A stretch of DNA of 62,084 nucleotides from NCBI GenBank assembly GCA_034927285.1, contig JAYFQF010000035.1, positions 1-62,084 of the forward strand, given 5' to 3'. Made by a program: the position numbers and the translations under genes. Source of the stretch: JAYFQF01 sp034927285. Its GTDB lineage: Bacteria > Bacillota > Peptococcia > DRI-13 > UBA5745. The stretch's first letter is position 1, and the number at the start of each line of letters is the position of its first letter. Of this stretch, positions 50,057 to 59,080 are shown piece after piece. The notes under the pieces are model-generated. The model was not told where the DNA came from. It did not search any database and was given only the letters and a program-made list of their open reading frames with translations.

Positions 50057-51161
50057 CGTATTCATCTCCAAAACAGATTCCTATGGCCTTGGCGGCGTGG
50101 ATGATCTCGCTTTTGCGGTCGATCACCTTTAAATTATCGATAGCGTCCCGGATAGGCACCATAGTGATCTCCGTGCCTTTTAAAGCCGCCATCTGGGACC
50201 AGGGACCTTCCGCCGCCGCTTCCATGGCCCGGACGCCCAGCCGGGTGGTGAGAATCCGGTCGAAAGCCATGGGGCTGCCGCCCCTTTGCAGATGGCCCAG
50301 CACCGTCGCCCGGCTCTCCAGGCCGGTAGCCCGGGCCAGTTTATCGGCCACCACCTGTCCCACTCCTCCTAAGCGGATCGGATCGGTACTGTCTTCGATC
50401 CGGGCCGCCACCACCATTTCGCCGGCTTTTTCCACCGCCCCTTCGGCGACGGTCACCATGCTGAAATGCTTGCCCTGGCGGCAGCGGTGTTTGATCTTTT
50501 CAGCGATCACTTCGATATCGTAAGGGATCTCGGGGATCAAAATCACGTCGGCGCCGCCGGCCATGCCGGAATGCAGAGCGATCCAGCCGGCATAGCGGCC
50601 CATCACCTCCACCACCATGATGCGGTGGTGGGACTCCGCCGTGGTATGCAGCCGGTCCAGGGCCTCCATCACCGTATTTACCGCTGTGTCAAAGCCAAAG
50701 GTCTGATCCGTGGCATTGACGTCATTGTCGATAGTTTTCGGCACGCCGATCACCCGAAGGCCTTTTTGGGCAAACTCCTGGGCGATATGCATGCTGCCGT
50801 CGCCGCCGATCACGATCAGGGCCTGGATACCCAAAGCCTCCAGATTGGCCATGGCCTGGTCCGATACGTCCCGGAACTTCAGGCGGCCTTCTTCATCCCG
50901 GCCCGCCGGGAAGCGAAAAGGGTTATCCCGGTTGCTGGTACCTAAAATCGTACCGCCCCGGTGCAGGATGCCGGAGGTGTTGGACCGGTCCAGCAGGATA
51001 TAGCGGTTTTCGATCAGTCCTTTGAAACCGTCTAAAAAACCGTAAACCTCTGCGCCGTAGATTCTTTCCGCCGTCCGCACTACCCCCCGGATTACCCCGT
51101 TCAGGCCGGGAGCGTCGCCGCCCCCGGTCAGGACAGCCACCCGTTTGATCTTCTCTGTCAT
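50043..51161 (-). CDS. pfkA: 6-phosphofructokinase
   Basis: Phosphorylates fructose-6-phosphate in glycolysis. The 372 residues carry GGDAPGLNGVIRGVV, the phosphoryl-donor motif VIGGDGSMHIA, and PKTIDNDVNATDQTFGFDTA, then MVVEVMGRYAGWIALHSG and GHLQRGGSPMAFDR. The Gly in GGDGS indicates ATP use, but Lys before TIDND (instead of Gly) is typical of mixed-type group III enzymes. The protein is longer than E. coli PfkA by about 50 residues, also like group III. It is transcribed with nth upstream and alr downstream. Confidence 0.93.
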   Translation of the reverse strand: MTEKIKRVAVLTGGGDAPGLNGVIRGVVRTAERIYGAEVYGFLDGFKGLIENRYILLDRSNTSGILHRGGTILGTSNRDNPFRFPAGRDEEGRLKFRDVSDQAMANLEALGIQALIVIGGDGSMHIAQEFAQKGLRVIGVPKTIDNDVNATDQTFGFDTAVNTVMEALDRLHTTAESHHRIMVVEVMGRYAGWIALHSGMAGGADVILIPEIPYDIEVIAEKIKHRCRQGKHFSMVTVAEGAVEKAGEMVVAARIEDSTDPIRLGGVGQVVADKLARATGLESRATVLGHLQRGGSPMAFDRILTTRLGVRAMEAAAEGPWSQMAALKGTEITMVPIRDAIDNLKVIDRKSEIIHAAKAIGICFGDEYDEKR

Positions 51162-51215
51162 GAAATCCCTCCGTTTATCGCCTTTCGGCTGCGATTCTTT
51201 TGCTTTTTCCGGTAA

Positions 51216-51860
51216 TCAGCCCTGGCGGCTGGGGCAAAGATGCATTACGGCGCAGGAGCCGCAGGCAGGGTTCTGGGCTTTACAGCAACGGCGGCCGTGC
51301 CAGATCAGCCAGTGGTGCCCCTCGCCCCACTTTTCCTTAGGAATCAGCCGGCAAAGCTGTTTTTCCACTTCCTCCGGTGTGGCGGCCTGAGCCAGCCCCA
51401 TCCGGTTGGAGACCCGGAACACATGGGTATCTACCGCCAGAGCGGGGATACCGAAAGCGTTGGACAACACTACATTTGCGGTTTTCCGCCCGACGCCGGG
51501 AAGGGTGGTCAGTTCTTCCCGGGTCCGGGGCACCTCTCCTCCGAAATCCGTCATCAGCTTCTGCGAAAGGGCTACTACGTTTTTTGCTTTGTTCCGGTAC
51601 AGTCCCAGGGTCCGGATATAGGGGATCAATTCTTCCGGCGTCAGGGCGGCCATGGATTCGGCTTCCGGATAGTCGGCGTAAAGCTTTTCCGTAGCCTTAT
51701 TTACCTGGATATCGGTGGTCTGAGCCGCCAGCGCCGTGGATACCAGAAGCTGAAAAGGAGTCCGGTATTTCAGGGCCGAGCCAGTGCCTTTATAATGCTC
51801 TTCCAGGATTCTCAGGATTTCCAGCTTGTCCTTTTTTGTGATTTTCCTCACTTTCTCCAT
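51216..51860 (-). CDS. nth: Endonuclease III
   Basis: Bifunctional DNA glycosylase/AP lyase for oxidised pyrimidines. The 214 residues have the helix-hairpin-helix LPGVGRKTANVVLSNAFG with the catalytic Lys, the Asp in VDTHVFRVSNRMG, and the C-terminal [4Fe-4S] ligands with C-x6-C-x2-C-x5-C spacing (CKAQNPACGSCAVMHLC). ATG at 51860 follows AAAGGAG; TTG at 51863 is adjacent. Complete. Confidence 0.96.
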   Translation of the reverse strand: MEKVRKITKKDKLEILRILEEHYKGTGSALKYRTPFQLLVSTALAAQTTDIQVNKATEKLYADYPEAESMAALTPEELIPYIRTLGLYRNKAKNVVALSQKLMTDFGGEVPRTREELTTLPGVGRKTANVVLSNAFGIPALAVDTHVFRVSNRMGLAQAATPEEVEKQLCRLIPKEKWGEGHHWLIWHGRRCCKAQNPACGSCAVMHLCPSRQG

Positions 51861-51922
51861 CAATTAGTCTCCTTTAATTCGTCAGGACCGTGTCATATAA
51901 TTCGATCAATTAGCGGAATAAA

Positions 51923-51960
51923 TAAAGGAACGGCCGGTAAGGGTGAAACCTTAAGGGCCG
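51923..51960 (-). terminator. Possible terminator after mecA
   Basis: GGCC and TAAGG on one arm match CCTTA and GGCC on the other, with a small internal bulge; minus-strand reading exits into TTCCTTTATTTATT. It lies about 80 bases after the mecA stop, before nth. Confidence 0.45.
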
Positions 51961-52040
51961 CCCCTTTATCTTTTCACATATTCGCCCAAAAGCCGGGCCA
52001 GAACAGGGCCGCGGCATTTTCCCGGTGCCGGGTTCGCCGC

Positions 52041-52679
52041 TTATCTTCCGGGCTTATCCAGGGACGCCAGGTTGCTGACAGCATTTTCTCCGATTAAAAG
52101 CTGGCCATGCTCCACAAAATAAGGTGCGGGAAGATAACTCCACTGGCCGTACTCTCCCAGCACCGCCGCCACATCCAGCATCCCTTCCTTGGTGGCGTCC
52201 ACCGTCAGGTAATACTGGCTTTCATACTTATACAAAGCGCTGGCCTCCAGATAAGAAGGCTCCAACTGGCAGGACGCGTTAATGCACTGCTCCAGGTCAT
52301 CGAAAATCCATACCTGCTTACGTTCCCTGTCGGGATCAATATAGGTGTTATTTTCGTCATTTGTGTCTTCTTCCATCCGTTCCAGCAGATTTCCCAGCTG
52401 GATAACGCCATGGGCTTCTCCCATAGAGCCGGCGGGTATTCTGGTCAGGATGATGGCAAAGGTCTCCGCATTCAACGGATATGCCTCCACCACCAGCTGG
52501 GATTCATCGCTGATTTCGAAACCGCATTCTTTATACGCCCGCTCCAAAAGGTCATGGAAAAACTCCTGCAATTTGGGACTCATGGGCACCATTTCCCAAC
52601 GGCGAAAATCCCTTTCCTCCAGGTCTTGCGTCGTCAGGATGATTTGAATCTTGTCTTCGTTGATTTTACGGAACTTCAT
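52041..52679 (-). CDS. mecA: Adaptor protein MecA
   Basis: Adaptor that delivers substrates to ClpC. The 212 residues start MKFRKINEDKIQIILTTQDLEERDF (N-terminal substrate-binding domain), followed by a linker and a C-terminal domain (about 120-205: VWIFDDLEQCINASCQLEPSYLEASALYKYESQYYLTVDA). Length and layout fit MecA. It has its own promoter at 52811-52840. MecA also links to sporulation and competence control in Bacillus; here only proteolysis can be claimed. Confidence 0.92.
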   Translation of the reverse strand: MKFRKINEDKIQIILTTQDLEERDFRRWEMVPMSPKLQEFFHDLLERAYKECGFEISDESQLVVEAYPLNAETFAIILTRIPAGSMGEAHGVIQLGNLLERMEEDTNDENNTYIDPDRERKQVWIFDDLEQCINASCQLEPSYLEASALYKYESQYYLTVDATKEGMLDVAAVLGEYGQWSYLPAPYFVEHGQLLIGENAVSNLASLDKPGR

Positions 52680-53014
52680 TTGTAATCACCTCCTGGCAAC
52701 AGTAACTGCCTAGGAAACCCTAATGTCCACTATTGTCAGATTTGAATTTGCAGGCCTAATATATACTTCATCTTTATGCCGTTGTTGAAGCATATATTTC
52801 TCCTAATAGCATTATACTCTTTTCCCGCCGTTTTTCGCAAGCAGGAATAATCTCCAATACGTCAAATTACTTATTCATGGCTTTCTGCTTCGTCAAATTT
52901 CGACAGGTATTAAAGTTATACTGTCAATATCTCCGTTTATCTCTTGTTTTCTTTTCTTCTTAATAAAATTGATTCCTGATATTCAATTTCTGAACGTCAT
53001 CATAAGGAGTTTTC
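52680..53014. other. 335-base divergent intergenic region between mecA and yigZ
   Basis: AT-rich. It holds the mecA promoter (52811-52840) on minus; on plus the yigZ start follows an AAGGAG site with no clear promoter boxes. No gene or structured RNA was recognised. Confidence 0.55.
52811..52840 (-). promoter_or_regulatory. mecA promoter
   Basis: TTGCGA (52840-52835) and TATAAT (52816-52811) are 18 bases apart on the minus strand, about 130 bases upstream of the mecA start. Confidence 0.65.
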
Positions 53015-53659
53015 ATGCTGAAAGAATATAACACGATCCTGGAAGACGGCCGGGATGAGTTTTCCGTCTCCCGTTCCCGGTTCATCGGCTGGTCCAGGCC
53101 GGCAAAAACCGAAGAGGAAGCCCTGGCTTTTATCGAAGAAATTAAAAAAAAGCATTGGGACGCCACCCATAACGTTTGGGCTTATGTTTTAGGCGAGGGG
53201 GGAAATATCCAGCGCTTCAGCGACGACGGCGAGCCTTCTTCCAGCGCCGGCATTCCCGCCCTGGAGGTGATCCGCAAAAAAGGCCTGCAGGACGTGGCCG
53301 TTGTCGTTACCCGGTATTTCGGCGGAGTTAAACTGGGAATGGGCGGCTTAGTCCGGGCCTATACCCAGGGCGCCGCAATCGCTCTGGCCGCCGGCAAAAT
53401 CATTACCCGCAAGCCTTATCTTACCCGTTTTGTAGAGACGGAATACTCCTCTGTCGGTAAACTCCAGCGGGAGTTTCAGCAGCGGGACTTTCCCCTTGCC
53501 GAAACGGAATACGGCCAGAAGGTGATTTTCCGGGTTTTAGTTTCCCCTCAGCGTCTGGCTGAACTGGAAAACTTTGTTCTGGAGTCCACCGCCGGCCAGG
53601 CTCTGTTTCGGGAAGGGCCGGAGGTCTATGTCAGCATCCCCCGGGATCCGGCGTCTTAA
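53015..53659 (+). CDS. YigZ/IMPACT family protein
   Basis: A 214-residue protein of the YigZ (UPF0029/IMPACT) family. The N-terminal Impact domain shows FSVSRSRFIGW, HWDATHNVWAYVLGEG, RFSDDGEPSSSAGIPALEVI and VVVTRYFGGVKLGMGGLVRAY; the C-terminal ~65 residues are a DUF1949-like domain. The role in bacteria is unclear. ATG at 53015 follows AAGGAG. It is divergent from mecA. A repeat-rich gap follows. Confidence 0.92.
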   Translation: MLKEYNTILEDGRDEFSVSRSRFIGWSRPAKTEEEALAFIEEIKKKHWDATHNVWAYVLGEGGNIQRFSDDGEPSSSAGIPALEVIRKKGLQDVAVVVTRYFGGVKLGMGGLVRAYTQGAAIALAAGKIITRKPYLTRFVETEYSSVGKLQREFQQRDFPLAETEYGQKVIFRVLVSPQRLAELENFVLESTAGQALFREGPEVYVSIPRDPAS

Positions 53660-53706
53660 GCCAGTCTTAAGCTTACGCTATGTCCCGGCTTTTGCTGCAG
53701 CCGGCT

Positions 53707-53800
53707 AAAATTCAGCCAAGCGGTCAAAATCCGGCCCAATCCGGCCAAGCGGTCAAAATTCAGCCAAGCGGCCAAAATCCGGCTCAGCGGTCAAAACCCC
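53707..53800. repeat. Tandem repeat of a 19-base unit
   Basis: AAAATTCAGCCAAGCGGTC recurs about four times with few changes, one copy with a ~10-base insertion. It follows the yigZ stop in a 230-base gene-free gap. Confidence 0.75.
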
Positions 53801-53890
53801 GCCAAAAAAGGAACGGTCCCCCGCCCCTGGCAGGAAACCGCTTACTCCTTCTTTCTTCTTTTCTTTTCCCTCAGAAGACCGGTCCTCGGC

Positions 53891-54454
53891 TTACTCCCGG
53901 TGAGAGCCTTCGTCCTCCCGATGCTCATCGGCAGCTTTGTCCGTATCTCCGTTTTCCTCCTGCTCTTTTTTCATAAAACCGGAAAACTTCAGGCTGCGGC
54001 TTTCCACAGTGCCGTCGGCTTTTTGAATCTCAAGAGTCATTTCTTTAATCATGGCGCCAGCCAGCCCGATGGCGCTGAAGGCCAGAAGCAAGGGGCTGAA
54101 AAGCACCAGTCCGATGCCTACGATTCCCAGGGTCGCGGGAATTTCCACGATGATCCTCTGGCCCTGCTTCAGCCGGATCTGGGTTACGTTCCCTTCCTGG
54201 ATAATTCCTTTAATTTGTTCGATTACGCCTCTGACGAAGTTTTCGGTGGTCTCTTTATCCCATTGGCTGTCCTGAGGACTCTCCTGAACTTCCTCCGCCG
54301 GCTCCGCTGCCGGCGCTTCTTCCGCTCCCTGCTCCTCCAGATAGATCAGCGCCTGGGCCAGATCGCCGTTACAGGCGTCCAAAGCCTCCTTGGCCTGTGC
54401 ATAGGTAACGTCCAGTCTTTCTCTTAATGCGTCCATTTTTTCCAGTTCACTCAT
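53891..54454 (-). CDS. DUF4342 protein with UBA/TS-N-like N-terminus
   Basis: A 187-residue protein. Residues about 5-42 (DALRERLDVTYAQAKEALDACNGDLAQALIYLEE) form a UBA/TS-N-like three-helix domain; an acidic linker (about 43-65) follows, then DUF4342 (about 70-165) with one or two hydrophobic segments (IVEIPATLGIVGIGLVLFSPLLLAFSAIGLAGAM) and a charged tail. Function unknown; the membrane position is inferred. ATG at 54454 follows GGAGG and lies two bases past the recO stop, so it is coupled to recO. Confidence 0.82.
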   Translation of the reverse strand: MSELEKMDALRERLDVTYAQAKEALDACNGDLAQALIYLEEQGAEEAPAAEPAEEVQESPQDSQWDKETTENFVRGVIEQIKGIIQEGNVTQIRLKQGQRIIVEIPATLGIVGIGLVLFSPLLLAFSAIGLAGAMIKEMTLEIQKADGTVESRSLKFSGFMKKEQEENGDTDKAADEHREDEGSHRE

Positions 54455-54456
54455 GT

Positions 54457-55206
54457 TCACACCTCCATTTTTTTTACTGCCGGCCAGGATTTCAACGGCC
54501 GGCCTGTTTGCAGCAAAATCCACTGCCGAGTCAGCACGCCCAATTCCTTCAGTTGAGACTCCTGAGCTTTTATTCTGCCCAATTTATCCAAAGCCATGCT
54601 TTCCAGACCCCGCCAGAGGGCCGCCGAGGCCAGTCCCACCCGGATCACCTGCCGAGCCTTTTCAGCGCAGTTCCCGCACAGGAAGCCGCCGGAAGCCGCA
54701 GAGAAAAAACGCCGGCCGTCCTTCAAGTCTCCGCTGCCGCAATTTGCGCAGTGGTCAAAATCAGGACTCAGCCCCTGCTGCTGGAAAAGCCTGACTTCCA
54801 GGGCCCGGCAGGTCAGGCTGTCCGCCCGAAGGCACAGGCTGTAAAATCCCGCCTTGGCTAATAAATACAACTCCTGGTCGGCCATTTCTTCGACGGAAAA
54901 AGTCTCCAAAAGCTCCGCCCAATAAGCGGCATAGGTCATGGCCTCATAGCTTTGGCGCAAGGGCAGGAACATCTCCGCAGACTGGCTTTGCAGCAGCGTA
55001 TGCAAAGTCGACCGGCCCTGGTTCAAAAGCATCTCGTCCACGCTGAAGGGCTGCACCCCGCTCCGCAGCTTGCTGCCCGGTTTATAAACTCCCCTGGCCA
55101 CCGCGGAAACCTTTCCCCGCTGACTGGTCAGCAGGGTCAACAGCCCGTCTGCTTCCCTATACTTTCTGCAATGCAGCACCACGGCCTCGGTTTTGTACTG
55201 GGGCAT
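54457..55206 (-). CDS. recO: DNA repair protein RecO
   Basis: Recombination mediator that loads RecA with RecR. The 249 residues show an N-terminal OB fold (KTEAVVLHCRKYREADGLLTLLTSQRGKVSAVARGV) and a zinc site CANCGS...FLCGNC in the C-terminal part. It is about 115 bases past era, the conserved era-recO order. Complete. Confidence 0.94.
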   Translation of the reverse strand: MPQYKTEAVVLHCRKYREADGLLTLLTSQRGKVSAVARGVYKPGSKLRSGVQPFSVDEMLLNQGRSTLHTLLQSQSAEMFLPLRQSYEAMTYAAYWAELLETFSVEEMADQELYLLAKAGFYSLCLRADSLTCRALEVRLFQQQGLSPDFDHCANCGSGDLKDGRRFFSAASGGFLCGNCAEKARQVIRVGLASAALWRGLESMALDKLGRIKAQESQLKELGVLTRQWILLQTGRPLKSWPAVKKMEV

Positions 55207-55321
55207 CCTTTTGAATTTCCTTTCTGGGCCTTGAGTTCATTATATCATTGCCGATTCCGCCAAAAATTAAATTGGGATTAAAAAAGGGTTAAAGCTTGAA
55301 AAACAGCCGGCTGCTTTAAGC

Positions 55322-56236
55322 TTACCGCTGAGGATTTAATCCCAGATCCTTCAGCTGACGGGGCTGGTTTCGCCAGTCGGCCTTTACCTTTACCCATAGC
55401 TTTAGATTCACCTGGATATCCAGAAGATGCTCGATATCCTTTCTGGCTTCGCTGCCGATCCATTTCAGGGTCTGGCCGCCCTTGCCGATCAGGATCCCTT
55501 TCTGGCTGTCCCGTTCCACGATCAGGGAGGCGTCGATATCCATCAGGGTATCGGACCGTTCCTCCATCCGCTCCACCACGCAGGCCACGGCGTAAGGCAC
55601 CTCCTGCCGGGTAGCTAAAATCGCCTTCTCCCGGATCATCTCCGACACAATCACCCGTTCCGGCTGATCGGTCATTTCATCCTCGTCGTAGGCCGGGGGG
55701 CCGGGCTGGAAGTAATCCACCGTAGTCTTAAGCAAATTTTCCACATTGTCGCCTTTCAGAGCCGAAATGGGGAAAATCTCCCTGAACTCCATTTTCTGAT
55801 TATAGTCCATGATGATCTTAAGTAAGTCTTCCTTAGGCAAAAGGTCCACTTTATTCAGCAGCAGAAAGACCGGTTTGCCGGTTTTTTTCAGCTGCTGGAT
55901 CAGATAGGCCTCGCCGGGGCCGAATTCCCCGGCAGCGTCCACCAGATAATAAATCAGGTCGCAGGCGTCCAGGGCTCCCAAGGCGGTGTCCACCATGTTT
56001 TTCCCCAGGCGGTCCTTGGGCTTGTGTACCCCCGGAGTATCCAAAACCACCATCTGCCACTGAGGCCCGTTGATAATCCCCATGATCCTGGTTCTGGTCG
56101 TTTGGGGCTTATCCGTGACAATGGCGATTTTCTCTCCGATCAGATAGTTCAGCAGAGTGGATTTGCCGGCATTGGGACGGCCGATCAGCGTCACCGTGCC
56201 AAACTTATGTTCTGCTTTATTTTGTTTATTTTTCAT
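55322..56236 (-). CDS. era: GTPase Era
   Basis: Essential GTPase that binds 16S rRNA during 30S maturation. The 304 residues contain G1 GRPNAGKSTLLN, G3 DTPGVHKP, G4 NKVD and a C-terminal KH domain with the GxxG-like IGKGGQTLKWIGSEARKDIE. ATG at 56236 is standard. It follows ybeY by 54 bases; the dgkA and cdd genes often found between them are absent. Confidence 0.97.
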   Translation of the reverse strand: MKNKQNKAEHKFGTVTLIGRPNAGKSTLLNYLIGEKIAIVTDKPQTTRTRIMGIINGPQWQMVVLDTPGVHKPKDRLGKNMVDTALGALDACDLIYYLVDAAGEFGPGEAYLIQQLKKTGKPVFLLLNKVDLLPKEDLLKIIMDYNQKMEFREIFPISALKGDNVENLLKTTVDYFQPGPPAYDEDEMTDQPERVIVSEMIREKAILATRQEVPYAVACVVERMEERSDTLMDIDASLIVERDSQKGILIGKGGQTLKWIGSEARKDIEHLLDIQVNLKLWVKVKADWRNQPRQLKDLGLNPQR

Positions 56237-56290
56237 CCATTTCTCCTTTATCGGCTATGCCGCCGGCTCGTTTTCTGCCGCTGCCGGCTT

Positions 56291-56755
56291 TCATTCCCGG
56301 CGGCTGACGCCCATCAGGCCCAGCACCTGCCTCTGCTTGGCTTCCATAAATAAACGTTCTTCCTGTTCCTGGTGATCCAGCCCCAGAAGGTGCAGCATAC
56401 CGTGAACCATTAAAAAAACCATCTCCCGCCGCAGGCTGTGCCCATAGGAATCCGCCTGCTCTTTTGCCCGCTCCACAGAGATGACGATATCCCCCAAAAT
56501 TTGCCGTCCCCCTTCGGGCACCGGCTGCGCTTGCCCCTCGGTAAGGGCAAAGGACAGCACGTCGGTAGGCCGGTCTATCCCCCGGTACTGGCGGTTCAGC
56601 TTGCGGATCTCCTGATTGTCCACAAAAGTCAGGCTGATTTCAACCTTGTCCCGTCTTCCCATCACCAACAGGCTCAACCGGGCCGCCTGGGAGAGCTCCT
56701 TTTTCATTTCCTTCGACAGAGGGATCTTCTGCCGGTCTTGCATCATCAGCTTCAT
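56291..56755 (-). CDS. ybeY: Endoribonuclease YbeY
   Basis: Zinc endoribonuclease for 16S rRNA 3'-end maturation and ribosome quality control. The 154 residues have the VEISLTFVDNQEIRKLNRQYRGIDRPTDVLSFA start and the zinc motif MVHGMLHLLGLDHQ. The full N-terminus needs a start near 56755, so the gene overlaps the end of pgpH by 116 bases in another frame. AAAGGA is about nine bases upstream of the ATG. Nothing else is odd. Confidence 0.94.
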   Translation of the reverse strand: MKLMMQDRQKIPLSKEMKKELSQAARLSLLVMGRRDKVEISLTFVDNQEIRKLNRQYRGIDRPTDVLSFALTEGQAQPVPEGGRQILGDIVISVERAKEQADSYGHSLRREMVFLMVHGMLHLLGLDHQEQEERLFMEAKQRQVLGLMGVSRRE

Positions 56756-58868
56756 CTTGTTTTTTTCCTTTCGCCAGGGCGGCTAAAACATTTTCGGGAT
56801 ATTCCACCCGGCTGTGATAAATTCCGTTCAGCACCTGGATAAAACTTTGACCGATCACTTTCAGGTCGCTTAAGGATAAGTGGGAATCCTCCAGCTGCCC
56901 GTCCACCAGCTTGTCATTAATGATCTTCCGGACCGCGGCTTCCATTTTATCGCCGGTGACCTTCATGGAACGGATAGCCGCTTCCACCGAGTCCGCCAGC
57001 ATGACGATGGCGGTTTCCTGGGACTGAGGCCGGGGACCGGGATAGCGGAAATCGCTTTCCTTTACCTTATCCGGGCTGCCGGCTTCTTCTACCGCCTTAT
57101 GGTAAAAGAAGGCCATCAGGCCGGTGCCGTGATGCTGAGAAATAAAATCAATCACTTTATCCGGCAGCTTACTTTTTTTGGCCAGTTCCACGCCGTCCTT
57201 CACATGGGAGCTCAGGATCAGCGCGCTTAAAGCAGGCGTCAGCTTATCGTGAGGATTAGCCTCTCCCAGCTGGTTTTCCGTAAAGAAATACGGCCGTTTT
57301 GTTTTGCCGATATCATGGTAGTATGCCCCTACCCGCACTAAGATGGGATCGGCGCCGATGGCGTCGGCGGCGGCTTCCGCCAGGTTTCCCACTAAAATGC
57401 TGTGGTGATAGGTTCCCGGCGCCTTCAGTAAAAGCTCCTTCAGCATAGGCTGCCGGGGATTGGCCAGCTCCATCAGACTGATGCTGGTGGTTACCTTAAA
57501 AGCCGACTCTAACAGGGGCAGGCTGCCGTAGGCCAGGATGGGAGAAATGAAGCCGTTGATCACCCCCATCCCCACGCCATAAAGGGTGGCGGTCCAGGAG
57601 TTGTTATTCATCACGCCTATCGCCAGGATCATCCAGGCGTTAATGCCGCTGATCATCAGACCCGCTTTAACCCAGTCGGTCCGCTGGCTGAAGCGGCTGA
57701 CGCTGTATATCCCCATCAGCCCCCCGCAGAAGGATACGACGGCATAAGGCAGCATGCCGCCGGAAAATATACCGACGTAAAAACTGATCACTATGGCAAA
57801 GAATATGCCCATATGCTTATCCAGCAGGATCGCCGCCAAAATGGCTCCGGCGGAAGTGGGCACCAGGTACGACACCTGCTCGGCCACGCCGGCTTCCGGA
57901 CTGATATTTACCGCCACCACCAGACGGGCCAGCAAAAGGATCACCAAAAACAGCAGGGAATACAGCGGCAGTTCATTGGTGGTTTCGAATTTATTTCGCC
58001 GGTAATGCTTCAGGTACATCCCCAGCAGGAAGAACATCCCTACGGTAAACAAGCCGGTGCCGGCCACCATGATATAGGGCTCCTTGCTTTCCTGATACCC
58101 CAGGGCTTTCAGCATTTCGATATGCTCCGCCGTAACGATCTCGCCCTTGCCGATCACCTTCTGGTTCCGGTAGACCGTAGCCAGCACCGGCGGTTCCTTA
58201 CCGGCCGCCTCCTGCTTGGCCCGGTTGGTGGATTCCTCGTCAAAGATATAGTTTGGTTCCAGATTAATGAAGCGGAAAACCGCCTGGACAAAAGCCACCT
58301 GTTCCTCATCGTTTACCCGCAGGTAAACCTCGTCCAAAATCGTTTTCCGGGCAGTCTCCACCTCATCCTCCCGGACGCCCTTCAGCCACTGGCCCGACAT
58401 AATATTTACCGCTTCGCTTTTCAGGGCCTGCAAGGTGATGGAATCCATGCTCAGAATGGCCTTGGCCGTCTCATCCTTCAACTGCAGCTGGCTGATATAG
58501 ACCCTGGCGGCGTCCATCCGGTCCTCCGCCGGCAATAAAAGCAGATCATCCCAGACCTTGAATATCTGATCCATCTGACTGACCTGGCTGTCCAGCCTGG
58601 CGGTATCGAAAACATAGATATCGCCCACCTTATCCTCCGCCGCCTTACGGTTGGCTTCGGTTTTCGCCTTATCCTCATAGGTCACCGTCTGCCGGGCCTC
58701 GATAGTGGCGGGAGAAATATCCCCTTCCTCCACGGAAAAGCTCTCCGGCAGATAGTACGTGGCGAATATGATCATTACGCCGATTAATGTCACCAGGCCC
58801 CACACCAATATACGCTGTTTTGCCGTCAGGCCTTTACCCTCAAATAATTTCGTCAGGCTTTCTTTCAT
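56640..58868 (-). CDS. pgpH: 7TM-HD cyclic-di-AMP phosphodiesterase PgpH
   Basis: Hydrolyses c-di-AMP. The 742 residues start with a cytoplasmic tail and one membrane segment (about 22-40), then an extracellular 7TM-7TMR-HDED region (about 45-270), seven membrane helices (about 275-490) and a cytoplasmic HD domain (HHSILVGNLAEAAADA, YYHDIGKTKRPYFF, SSHVKDGVELAKK). The C-terminal ~35 residues (rich in Glu, Asp, Gly, Pro) overlap ybeY and extend past the usual end. Order phoH-pgpH-ybeY is conserved. Confidence 0.94.
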   Translation of the reverse strand: MKESLTKLFEGKGLTAKQRILVWGLVTLIGVMIIFATYYLPESFSVEEGDISPATIEARQTVTYEDKAKTEANRKAAEDKVGDIYVFDTARLDSQVSQMDQIFKVWDDLLLLPAEDRMDAARVYISQLQLKDETAKAILSMDSITLQALKSEAVNIMSGQWLKGVREDEVETARKTILDEVYLRVNDEEQVAFVQAVFRFINLEPNYIFDEESTNRAKQEAAGKEPPVLATVYRNQKVIGKGEIVTAEHIEMLKALGYQESKEPYIMVAGTGLFTVGMFFLLGMYLKHYRRNKFETTNELPLYSLLFLVILLLARLVVAVNISPEAGVAEQVSYLVPTSAGAILAAILLDKHMGIFFAIVISFYVGIFSGGMLPYAVVSFCGGLMGIYSVSRFSQRTDWVKAGLMISGINAWMILAIGVMNNNSWTATLYGVGMGVINGFISPILAYGSLPLLESAFKVTTSISLMELANPRQPMLKELLLKAPGTYHHSILVGNLAEAAADAIGADPILVRVGAYYHDIGKTKRPYFFTENQLGEANPHDKLTPALSALILSSHVKDGVELAKKSKLPDKVIDFISQHHGTGLMAFFYHKAVEEAGSPDKVKESDFRYPGPRPQSQETAIVMLADSVEAAIRSMKVTGDKMEAAVRKIINDKLVDGQLEDSHLSLSDLKVIGQSFIQVLNGIYHSRVEYPENVLAALAKGKKQDEADDARPAEDPSVEGNEKGALPGGPVEPVGDGKTGQG

Positions 58869-59080
58869 TTATCCTCCAACCTTTCCGGATCGGCCTGCTT
58901 TGGGCCGGATACGGTGATGATGATATCTATTTTTTTATTATACATCACAAATCCGGGCTTTAAAAGGCATTTTATCCAAAGTGCCGGGAAATCCGGTTTC
59001 CCGGCCCGAAAACAAGAAAAAGGGATACCCTTCAGGCTCCATTGGGGCCCGGGATATCCCTTGGGTCTGCTTTTTTCTCT

